Position numbers and translations under genes: made by a program. Below, one piece after another: positions 11,909 through 23,748 of a DNA stretch of 64,000 bases (position 1 is the first letter of the stretch; each line of letters starts with the position of its first letter). The stretch spans positions 76,616,449-76,680,448 of the forward strand of contig CM072810.1 of NCBI GenBank assembly GCA_037013495.1, in the 5' to 3' direction. Origin of the DNA: Hippophae tibetana. Lineage: Eukaryota > Streptophyta > Magnoliopsida > Rosales > Elaeagnaceae. Under the pieces are notes generated by a model that worked only from the letters and a program-made list of their open reading frames with translations, did no database searches and had not been told where the DNA came from.

Positions 11909-13846
11909 CTCATGACAATACAAATATACTCATTACGCTTTACAATTTATTTTTTGGAACATAAAATTGAAAGATTAATTTTCGAAGCCATTTATGTATA
12001 GCGATTTTCTTTTTTAGTGAATTGTTAAATTAAATGCATTATTTTTATGCTTTTTTTCTTCACGGATGGATTATGCACATAACACAACTAAATAGCCATA
12101 TTAAGGTTGCATTAGCTTTAGGGTATTGTTCCGTATAATAGAAAACAGTAGCCTTATGATGGAGGAAGATTTGATAACTTTAGTGAAATTACTCTTTAGA
12201 AATATTGTGGCTTTTATTCATGTGGTTCTTGATTGAATGCTCCAATTCGACATATCAAAAGGAGTGGTCATCTTTTTTGGCATCACAAGTTTGAGGTATT
12301 ATGGACTTGTTGATGTTGTTTTCCTCTGTGTATTTCGTTTCGTATTTATTTTTGAAACCAGAGTCTCTTCTTCTTGATCTTTATTTCTATGTTCAATCAA
12401 TCTTTGCTCTTCATAAATAAAAGAGTAGGAAAAAGAAGATGGGTTATACTCTTCACAGTATTAAAAAAAGAAAATTTGAGAAATAAGAGTTCCAACTTTA
12501 AACGCCCATAACTTTTGACTCGTATACCGAAATTACTATTATAATATATCAAGTTAGAGCTTGTAACGATTCCTATAATCTCAGCTACGTGGCAGAAGAA
12601 CCTCATTTTTTGAACAAAAATTCTCCTTTTACATCACCTACCGAGGTCTTAAAGTTTTTGTTCCATATAGACACATTTGTTTTGCTTTGGATTTTTTTCA
12701 ATGCAACAATTACGAATATTGAGGTGGCGACGAAAAGTGTGTTTAAAAATATTCTAAATATTTTCAATATCTAATAATTATTCTCATGAAAATACAAATA
12801 TAGTCATTACGCTTCACAATTTATTTTTTGGAACATAAAATTGAAAGATTAATTTTCGAAGCCATTTATGTATAGCGATTTTCTTTTTTAGTGAATTGGT
12901 AAATTTAATGTATTATTTTTATGCTTTTTTTCTTCACGGATGGATTATGCACATTACACAACTAAATAGCCATATTAAGGTTGCATTAGGTTTAGGGTTT
13001 TGTTCCGTATAATAGAAAAAAGTAGCCTTCTGATGGAGGAAGATTTGATAACTTTAGTGAAATTACTTTTTAGAAATATTGTTGCTTTTATTCCTGTGTT
13101 TCTTGATTGAATGCTCCAATTCGACATATCAAAAGGAGTGATCATCTTTTTTGGCATTACAAGGTTGGGGTATTATGGACTTGTTGATGTTGTTTTCCTC
13201 TGTGTATTTCGTTTCGTATTTATTTTTGAACCCATAGTCTCTTCTTCTTGATATTTATTTCTATGTTCAATCAATCTTTGTTCTTCATAAATAAAAGAGT
13301 AGGAAAAATAAGATGGGTTATACTCTTCACAGTATTAAAAAAGAAAATTTGAGAAATAAGAGTTCCAACTTTAAACAGCCATAACTTTTGACTCATATAC
13401 CGAAGTTACTATTATAATATATGAAGTTAGAGCTTGTAACGATTCCTATAAGCTCAGCTATGTGGCAGAAGAACCTCATTTTTTGAACAAAAGTTCTCCT
13501 TTTACATCACCTACCGAGGTCTTAATGTTTTTGTTCCATATAGACCCTTTTATTTTGCTTTGGATTTTTTTCAATGCAACTATTACGAATATTGAGGTGC
13601 CAAAGAAAAGTGTGTTTAAAATATTCTAAATATTTTCAATATCTAATAATTATTCTCATGACAAAACAAATATACTCATTACGCTTCACAATTTATTTTT
13701 TGGAACATAAAATTGAAAGATTAATTTTCGAAGCCACTTATGTATAGCGATTTTCTTTTTTCGTGAATTGTTAAAATAAATGTATTATTTTTATGCTTTT
13801 TTTCTTCACGGATGGATTATGCACATAACACAACTAAATAGCCATA

Positions 13847-16468
13847 TTAAGGTTGCATTAGGTTTAGGGTTTTGTTCTGTAAAATAGAAAACAGTAGCCT
13901 TATGATGGAGGAAGATTTGATAACATTAGTGAAATTACTTTTTAGAAATATTGTTGCTTTTATTCCTGTGGTTCTTGATTGAATGCTCCAATTCGACATA
14001 TCAAAATGTGTAATCATCTTTTTTCGCATTACAAGGTTGGGGTATTATGGACTTGTTGATGTTGTTTTCCTCTGTGTATTTCATTTAGTATTTATTTTTG
14101 AAACCACAGTCTCTTCTTCTTGATCTTTATTTCTATGTTCAATCAATCTTTGTTCTTCATAAGTAAAAGAGTACGAAAAAGAAAATAGGTTATACTCTTC
14201 ACAGTATTAAAAAAAGAAAATTTGAGAAATAAGAGTTCCAACTTTAAACGCCCATAACTTTTGACTCGTATACCGAAATTACTATTATAATATATCATGT
14301 TAGAGCTTGTAACGATTCCAATAATCTCAGCTATGTGGCAGAAGAACCTCATTTTTTGAACAAAAATTCTCCTTTTACATCACCTAACGAGGTCTTAATG
14401 TTTTTGTTCCATATAGACCCTTTTGTTTTTTTTTGGATTTTTTTCAATGCAACTATTACGAATATAGAGGTGCCGACAAAAAGTGTGTTTAAAAATATTC
14501 TAAATATTTTCAATATCTATTAATTATTCTCATGACAATACAAATATACACATTACGCTTCACAATTTATTTTTTGGAACATAAAATTGAAAGATTAATT
14601 TTCGAAGCCATTTATGTATTGCGATTTTCTTTTTTAGTTAATTGTTAAATTAAATGTATTATTTTTATATTTTTTTTCTTCAAGGATGGATTATGCACAT
14701 AACACAACTAAATAGCCATATTAAGGTTGCATTAGGTTTAGGGTTTTGTTCCGTATAATAGAAAACAGTAGCCTTATGATGGAGGAAGATTTGATAACAT
14801 TAGTGAAATTACTTTTTAGAAATATTGTTGCTTTTATTCCAGTGGTTCTTGATTGAATGCTCCAATTCGACATATCAAAAGGAGTGATCATCTTTTGTGG
14901 CATTACAAGGTTGGGGTATTATGGACTTGTTGATGTTGTTTTCCTCTGTGTATTTCCTTTAGTATTTATTTTTGAAACCATAGTCTCTTCTTCTTGATAT
15001 TTATTTCTATGTTGAATCAATCTTTGTTCTTCATAAATAAAAGAGTTCGAAAAAGAAGATGGGTTATACTCTTCACAGTATTAAAAAAAGAAAATTTGAG
15101 AAATAAGAGGTGCAACTTTAAACGGCCATAACTTTTGACTCTAATACCGAAATTACTATTATAATATATCAAGTTAGAACTTGTAACGATTCCAATAATC
15201 TCAGCTATGTGGCAGAAGAACCTCATTTTTTGAACAAAAATTCTCCTTTTACATCACCTACCGAGGTCTTAATGTTTTTGTTCCATATAGAACCTTTTGT
15301 TTTGCTTTTAATTTTTTTCAATGCAACTATTACGAATATAGAGGTGACGACAAAAAGTGTGTTTAAAAATATTCTAAATATTTTCAATATCTATTAATTA
15401 TTCTCATGACAATACAAATATACTCATTACGCTTCACAATTTATTTTTTGGAACATAAAATTGAAAGATTAATTTTCGAAGCCATTTATGTATAGCGATT
15501 TTCTTTTTTAGTGAATTGTTATATTTAATGTATTATTTTTATGCTTTTTTTCTTCACGGATGGATTATGCACATAACACAACTAAATAACCATATTAAGG
15601 TTGCATTAGGTTTAGGGTTTTGTTCTGTATAATAGAAAACAGTAGCCTTATGATGGAGGAAGATTTGATAACATTAGTGAAATTACTTTTTAGAAATATT
15701 GTTGCTTTTATTCCTGTGGTTCTTGATTGAATGCTCCAATTCGACATATCAAAAGGTGTGATCATCTTTTGTCGCATTACAAGGTTGGGGTATTATGGAC
15801 TTGTTGATGTTGTTTTCCTCTGTGTATTTCATTTAGTATTTATTTTTGAAACCATAGTCTCTTCTTCTTGATCTTTATTTCTATGTTCAATCAATCTTTG
15901 TTCTTCATAATTAAAAGAGTACGAAAAAGAAGATGGGTTATACTCTTCACAGTATTAAAAAAAGAAAATTTGAGAAATAAGAGTTCCAACTTTAAACGGC
16001 CATAAGTTTTGACTCGTATACCGAAATTACTATTATAATATATCATGTTTGAGCTCGTAACGATTCCTATAATCTCAGCTACGTGGCAGAACAACCTCAT
16101 TTTTTGAACAAAAATTCTCCTCTTATATCACCTACCGAGGTCTTAATATTTTTGTTGCATATACACCCTTTTGTTTTGCTTTGGATTTTTTTCAATGCAA
16201 CCATTACCAATATTGAGGTGCCGACGAAAAGTGTGTTTAAAAATATTCTAAATATTTTCAATATCTAATAATTATTCTCATGACAATACAAATATACTCA
16301 TTACGCTTTACAATTTATTTTTTGGAACATAAAATTGAAAGATTAATTTTCGAAGCCATTTATGTATAGCGATTTTCTTTTTTAGTGAATTGTTAAATTA
16401 AATGCATTATTTTTATGCTTTTTTTCTTCACGGATGGATTATGCACATAACACAACTAAATAGCCATA
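13847..16468 (+). repeat. Pentamer copy 3, only A-B-C present
   Basis: A, B and C monomers start at 13847, 14721 and 15595. The expected full D monomer does not follow: from 16469 a D start runs into a B body. In the A monomer two marker bases at 14251 and 14258 are of D type ('cgcccataactt') while the flanks remain A, which looks like a short conversion patch. Confidence 0.85.
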
Positions 16469-19400
16469 TTAAGGTTGCATTAGCTTTAGGGTATTGTTCC
16501 GTATAATAGAAAACAGTAGCCTTATGATGGAGGAAGATTTGATAACATTAGTGAAATTACTTTTTAGAAATATTGTTGCTTTTATTCCAGTGGTTCTTGA
16601 TTGAATGCTCCAATTCGACATATCAAAAGGAGTGATCATCTTTTGTGGCATTACAAGGTTGGGGTATTATGGACTTGTTGATGTTGTTTTCCTCTGTGTA
16701 TTTCCTTTAGTATTTATTTTTGAAACCATAGTCTCTTCTTCTTGATCTTTATTTCTATGTTGAATCAATCTTTGTTCTTCATAAATAAAAGAGTTCGAAA
16801 AAGAAGATGGGTTATACTCTTCACAGTATTAAAAAAAGAAAATTTGAGAAATAAGAGGTGCAACTTTAAACGGCCATAACTTTTGACTCTAATACCGAAA
16901 TTACTATTATAATATATCAAGTTAGAACTTGTAACGATTCCAATAATCTCAGCTATGTGGCAGAAGAACCTCATTTTTTGAACAAAAATTCTCCTTTTAC
17001 ATCACCTACCGAGGTCTTAATGTTTTTGTTCCATATAGAACCTTTTGTTTTGCTTTTAATTTTTTTCAATGCAACTATTACGAATATAGAGGTGACGACA
17101 AAAAGTGTGTTTAAAAATATTCTAAATATTTTCAATATCTATTAATTATTCTCATGACAATACAAATATACTCATTACGCTTCACAATTTATTTTTTGGA
17201 ACATAAAATTGAAAGATTAATTTTCGAAGCCATTTATGTATAGCGATTTTCTTTTTTAGTGAATTGTTATATTTAATGTATTATTTTTATGCTTTTTTTC
17301 TTCACGGATGGATTATGCACATAACACAACTAAATAACCATATTAAGGTTGCATTAGGTTTAGGGTTTTGTTCTGTATAATAGAAAACAGTAGCCTTATG
17401 ATGGAGGAAGATTTGATAACATTAGTGAAATTACTTTTTAGAAATATTGTTGCTTTTATTCCTGTGGTTCTTGATTGAATGCTCCAATTCGACATATCAA
17501 AAGGTGTGATCATCTTTTGTCGCATTACAAGGTTGGGGTATTATGGACTTGTTGATGTTGTTTTCCTCTGTGTATTTCATTTAGTATTTATTTTTGAAAC
17601 CATAGTCTGTTCTTCTTGATCTTTATTTCTATGTTCAATCAATCTTTGTTCTTCATAAGTAAAAGAGTACGAAAAAGAAGATGGGTTATACTCTTCACAG
17701 TATTAAAAAAAGAAAATTTGAGAAATAAGAGTTCCAACTTTAAACGGCCATAAGTTTTGACTCGTATACCGAAATTACTATTATAATATATCATGTTTGA
17801 GCTCGTAACGATTCCTATAATCTCAGCTACGTGGCAGAACAACCTCATTTTTTGAACAAAAATTCTCCTCTTATATCACCTACCGAGGTCTTAATATTTT
17901 TGTTGCATATACACCCTTTTGTTTTGCTTTGGATTTTTTTCAATGCAACCATTACCAATATTGAGGTGCCGATGAAAAGTGTGTTTAAAAATATTCTAAA
18001 TATTTTCAATATCTAATAATTATTCTCATGACAATACAAATATACTCATTACGCTTTACAATTTATTTTTTGGAACATAAAATTGAAAGATTAATTTTCG
18101 AAGCCATTTATGTATAGCGATTTTCTTTTTTAGTGAATTGTTAAATTAAATGCATTATTTTTATGCTTTTTTTCTTCACGGATGGATGATGCACATAACA
18201 CAACTAAATAGCCATATTAAGGTTGCATTAGCTTTAGGGTATTGTTCCGTATAATAGAAAACAGTAGCCTTATGATGGAGGAAGATTTGATAACTTTAGT
18301 GAAATTACTCTTTAGAAATATTGTGGCTTTTATTCATGTGGTTCTTGATTGAATGCTCCAATTCGACATATCAAAAGGAGTGGTCATCTTTTTTGGCATC
18401 ACAAGGTTGAGGTATTATGGACTTGTTGATGTTGTTTTCCTCTGTGTATTTCGTTTCGTATTTATTTTTGAAACCAGAGTCTCTTCTTCTTGATCTTTAT
18501 TTCTATGTTCAATCAATCTTTGCTCTTCATAAATAAAAGAGTAGGAAAAAGAAGATGGGTTATACTCTTCACAGTATTAAAAAAAGAAAATTTGAGAAAT
18601 AAGAGTTCCAACTTTAAACGCCCATAACTTTTGACTCGTATACCGAAATTACTATTATAATATATCAAGTTAGAGCTTGTAACGATTCCTATAATCTCAG
18701 CTACGTGGCAGAAGAACCTCATTTTTTGAACAAAAATTCTCCTTTTACATCACCTACCGAGGTCTTAAAGTTTTTGTTCCATATAGACACATTTGTTTTG
18801 CTTTGGATTTTTTTCAATGCAACAATTACGAATATTGAGGTGCCGACGAAAAGTGTGTTTAAAAATATTCTAAATATTTTCAATATCTAATAATTATTCT
18901 CATGAAAATACAAATATAGTCATTACGCTTCACAATTTATTTTTTGGAACATAAAATTGAAAGATTAATTTTCGAAGCCATTTATGTATAGCGATTTTCT
19001 TTTTTAGTGAATTGGTAAATTTAATGTATTATTTTTATGCTTTTTTTCTTCACGGATGGATTATGCACATTACACAACTAAATAGCCATATTAAGGTTGC
19101 ATTAGGTTTAGGGTTTTGTTCCGTATAATAGAAAAAAGTAGCATTCTGATGGAGGAAGATTTGATAACATTAGTGAAATTACTTTTTAGAAATATTGTTG
19201 CTTTTATTCCTGTGGTTCTTGATTGAATGCTCCAATTCGACATATCAAAAGGTGTGATCATCTTTTGTCGCATTACAAGGTTGGGGTATTATGGACTTGT
19301 TGATGTTGTTTTCCTCTGTGTATTTCATTTAGTATTTATTTTTGAAACCATAGTCTGTTCTTCTTGATCTTTATTTCTATGTTCAATCAATCTTTGTTCT

Positions 19401-19964
19401 TCATAAGTAAAAGAGTACGAAAAAGAAGATGGGTTATACTCTTCACAGTATTAAAAAAAGAAAATTTGAGAAATAAGAGTTCCAACTTTAAACGCCCATA
19501 ACTTTTGACTCGTATACCGAAATTACTATTATAATATATCATGTTTGAGCTCGTAACGATTCCTATAATCTCAGCTACGTGGCAGAACAACCTCATTTTT
19601 TGAACAAAAATTCTCCTCTTATATCACCTACCGAGGTCTTAATATTTTTGTTGCATATACACCCTTTTGTTTTGCTTTGGATTTTTTTCAATGCAACCAT
19701 TACCAATATTGAGGTGCCGACGAAAAGTGTGTTTAAAAATATTCTAAATATTTTCAATATCTAATAATTATTCTCATGACAATACAAATATACTCATTAC
19801 GCTTTACAATTTATTTTTTGGAACATAAAATTGAAAGATTAATTTTCGAAGCCATTTATGTATAGCGATTTTCTTTTTTAGTGAATTGTTAAATTAAATG
19901 CATTATTTTTATGCTTTTTTTCTTCACGGATGGATTATGCACATAACACAACTAAATAGCCATA
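16469..19964 (+). repeat. Rearranged four-monomer unit: D/B hybrid, C, D, E/C hybrid
   Basis: The first monomer has the D start ('gctttagggtatt', last D marker at 16493) and then the B body (first B marker at 16547, then 'ttccagtgg', 'tatttcctttag', 'gttgaatcaatc'). A C monomer starts at 17343 and a D monomer at 18217. The monomer at 19091 has the E start ('gaaaaaag' and 'ttctg', marker at 19146) and switches to the C body by 19169. The unit is 3496 bp. It is best explained by unequal exchange inside the A-E array. Confidence 0.82.
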
Positions 19965-22900
19965 TTAAGGTTGCATTAGCTTTAGGGTATTGTTCCGTAT
20001 AATAGAAAACAGTAGCCTTATGATGGAGGAAGATTTGATAACATTAGTGAAATTACTTTTTAGAAATATTGTTGCTTTTATTCCAATGGTTCTTGATTGA
20101 ATGCTCCAATTCGACATATCAAAAGGAGTGATCATCTTTTGTCGCATTACAAGGTTGGGGTATTATGGACTTGTTGATGTTGTTTTCCTCTGTGTATTTC
20201 CTTTAGTATTTATTTTTGAAACCATAGTCTCTTCTTCTTGATCTTTATTTCTATGTTGAATCAATCTTTGTTCTTCATAAATAAAAGAGTTCGAAAAAGA
20301 AGATGGGTTATACTCTTCACAGTATTAAAAAAAGAAAATTTGAGAAATAAGAGGTGCAACTTTAAACGGCCATAACTTTTGACTCTAATACCGAAATTAC
20401 TATTATAATATATCAAGTTAGAACTTGTAACGATTCCAATAATCTCAGCTATGTGGCAGAAGAACCTCATTTTTTGAACAAAAATTCTCCTTTTACATCA
20501 CCTACCGAGGTCTTAATGTTTTTGTTCCATATAGAACCTTTTGTTTTGCTTTTAATTTTTTTCAATGCAACTATTACGAATATAGAGGTGACGACAAAAA
20601 GTGTTTTTAAAAATATTCTAAATATTTTCAATATCTATTAATTATTCTCATGACAATACAAATATACTCATTACGCTTCACAATTTATTTTTTGGAACAT
20701 AAAATTGAAAGATTAATTTTCGAAGCCATTTATGTATAGCGATTTTCTTTTTTAGTGAATTGTTATATTTAATGTATTATTTTTATGCTTTTTTTCTTCA
20801 CGGATGGATTATGCACATAACACAACTAAATAACCATATTAAGGTTGCATTAGGTTTAGGGTTTTGTTCTGTATAATAGAAAACAGTAGCCTTATGATGG
20901 AGGAAGATTTGATAACATTAGTGAAATTACTTTTTAGAAATATTGTTGCTTTTATTCCTGTGGTTCTTGATTGAATGCTCCAATTCGAAATATCAAAAGG
21001 TGTGATCATCTTTTGTCGCATTACAAGGTTGGGGTATTATGGACTTGTTGATGTTGTTTTCCTCTGTGTATTTCATTTAGTATTTATTTTTGAAACCATA
21101 GTCTGTTCTTCTTGATCTTTATTTCTATGTTCAATCAATCTTTGTTCTTCATAAGTAAAAGAGTACGAAAAAGAAGATGGGTTATACTCTTCACAGTATT
21201 AAAAAAAGAAAATTTGAGAAATAAGAGTTCCAACTTTAAACGGCCATAAGTTTTGACTCGTATACCGAAATTACTATTATAATATATCATGTTTGAGCTC
21301 GTAACGATTCCTATAATCTCAGCTACGTGGCAGAACAACCTCATTTTTTGAACAAAAATTCTCCTCTTATATCACCTACCGAGGTCTTAATATTTTTGTT
21401 GCATATACACCCTTTTGTTTTGCTTTGGATTTTTTTCAATGCAACCATTACCAATATTGAGGTGCCGATGAAAAGTGTGTTTAAAAATATTCTAAATATT
21501 TTCAATATCTAATAATTATTCTCATGACAATACAAATATACTCATTACGCTTTACAATTTATTTTTTGGAACATAAAATTGAAAGATTAATTTTCGAAGC
21601 CATTTATGTATAGCGATTTTCTTTTTTAGTGAATTGTTAAATTAAATGCATTATTTTTATGCTTTTTTTCTTCACGGATGGATTATGCACATAACACAAC
21701 TAAATAGCCATATTAAGGTTGCATTAGCTTTAGGGTATTGTTCCGTATAATAGAAAACAGTAGCCTTATGATGGAGGAAGATTTGATAACTTTAGTGAAA
21801 TTACTCTTTAGAAATATTGTGGCTTTTATTCATGTGGTTCTTGATTGAATGCTCCAATTCGACATATCAAAAGGAGTGGTCATCTTTTTTGGCATCACAA
21901 GGTTGAGGTATTATGGACTTGTTGATGTTGTTTTCCTCTGTGTATTTCGTTTCGTATTTATTTTGGAAACCAGAGTCTCTTCTTCTTGATCTTTATTTCT
22001 ATGTTCAATCAATCTTTGCTCTTCATAAATAAAAGAGTAGGAAAAAGAAGATGGGTTATACTCTTCACAGTATTAAAAAAAGAAAATTTGAGAAATAAGA
22101 GTTCCAACTTTAAACGCCCATAACTTTTGACTCGTATACCGAAATTACTATTATAATATATCAAGTTAGAGCTTGTAACGATTCCTATAATCTCAGCTAC
22201 GTGGCAGAAGAACCTCATTTTTTGAACAAAAATTCTCCTTTTACATCACCTACCGAGGTCTTAAAGTTTTTGTTCCATATAGACACATTTGTTTTGCTTT
22301 GGATTTTTTTCAATGCAACAATTACGAATATTGAGGTGCCGACGAAAAGTGTGTTTAAAAATATTCTAAATATTTTCAATATCTAATAATTATTCTCATG
22401 AAAATACAAATATAGTCATTACGCTTCACAATTTATTTTTTGGAACATAAAATTGAAAGATTAATTTTCGAAGCCATTTATGTATAGCGATGTTCTTTTT
22501 TAGTGAATTGGTAAATTTAATGTATTATTTTTATGCTTTTTTTCTTCACGGATGGATTATGCACATTACACAACTAAATAGCCATATTAAGGTTGCATTA
22601 GGTTTAGGGTTTTGTTCCGTATAATAGAAAAAAGTAGCCTTCTGATGGAGGAAGATTTGATAACTTTAGTGAAATTACTTTTTAGAAATATTGTTGCTTT
22701 TATTCCTGTGTTTCTTGATTGAATGCTCCAATTCGACATATCAAAAGGAGTGATCATCTTTTTTGGCATTACAAGGTTGGGGTATTATGGACTTGTTGAT
22801 GTTGTTTTCCTCTGTGTATTTCGTTTCGTATTTATTTTTGAACCCATAGTCTCTTCTTCTTGATATTTATTTCTATGTTCAATCAATCTTTGTTCTTCAT

Positions 22901-23458
22901 AAATAAAAGAGTAGGAAAAAGAAGATGGGTTATACTCTTCACAGTATTAAAAAAGAAAATTTGAGAAATAAGAGTTCCAACTTTAAACAGCCATAACTTT
23001 TGACTCGTATACCGAAATTACTATTATAATATATGAAGTTAGAGCTTGTAACGATTCCTATAAGCTCAGCTATGTGGCAGAAGAACCTCATTTTTTGAAC
23101 AAAAGTTCTCCTTTTACATCACCTACCGAGGTCTTAATGTTTTTGTTACATATAGACCCTTTTATTTTGCTTTGGATTTTTTTCAATGCAACTATTAAGA
23201 ATATTGAGGTGCCAAAGAAAAGTGTGTTTAAAATATTCTAAATATTTTCAATATCTAATAATTATTCTCATGACAAAACATATATACTCATTACGCTTCA
23301 CAATTTATTTTTTGGAACATAAAATTGAAAGATTAATTTTCGAAGCCACTTATGTATAGCGATTTTCTTTTTTAGTGAATTGTTAAAATAAATGTATTAT
23401 TTTTATGCTTTTTTTCTTCACGGATGGATTATGCACATAACACAACTAAATAGCCATA
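19965..23458 (+). repeat. Second rearranged four-monomer unit: D/B hybrid, C, D, E
   Basis: The D/B hybrid at 19965 switches type between 19989 and 20042, exactly 3496 bp after the equivalent switch in the hybrid at 16469, so both probably come from one event copied later. It is followed by C (20839), D (21713) and a full E (22587), which restores the original order and leads into an A start at 23459. One site near 20147 ('gtcgcatt') is of C or A type rather than B, so some further mixing is present. Confidence 0.8.
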
Positions 23459-23748
23459 TTAAGGTTGCATTAGGTTTAGGGTTTTGTTCTGTATAATAGA
23501 AAACAGTAGCCTTATGATGGAGGAAGATTTGATAACATTAGTGAAATTACTTTTTAGAAATATTGTTGCTTTTATTCCTGTGGTTCTTGATTGAATGCTC
23601 CAATTCGACATATCAAAATGTGTAATCATCTTTTTTCGCATTACAAGGTTGGGGTATTATGGACTTGTTGATGTTGTTTTCCTCTGTGTATTTCATTTAG
23701 TATTTATTTTTGAAACCACAGTCTCTTCTTCTTGATCTTTATTTCTAT
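23459..23748 (+). repeat. Last A-type segment of the pentamer block
   Basis: Sequence from 23459 follows the A monomer ('ttctgtataatag', 'caaaatgtgtaatcatc', 'tatttcatttag', 'gaaaccacag'). From about 23749 'gttcaattaatc' and later markers instead match the monomer near 26371. The boundary of the pentamer block is therefore inside this monomer. Confidence 0.7.

Larger units (their letters stand above)
11227..12100 (+). repeat. Representative 874-bp monomer (type C) used for the element map
   Basis: In order from the anchor this unit holds a telomere-like string (11241-11253), a stretch with 'tgatcatc' around the TGATCA palindrome, a T-rich/C-rich stretch, an imperfect hairpin with 7-bp arms (11547-11553 and 11573-11579), the conserved block at 11621-11677, and a dyad-rich stretch (11872-11908). 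I see no clear shorter sub-repeat building the monomer. Short open frames exist on both strands but show no sign of selection. Confidence 0.85.
9479..13846 (+). repeat. Pentameric higher-order repeat copy 2 (A-B-C-D-E), 4368 bp
   Basis: Monomers start at 9479, 10353, 11227, 12101 and 12975 and carry the same type markers, in the same order, as the copy beginning at 5111. Differences between the two copies are sparse by eye (for example 'cggctataag' near 9884), and far fewer than differences between neighbouring monomers. Confidence 0.9.
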
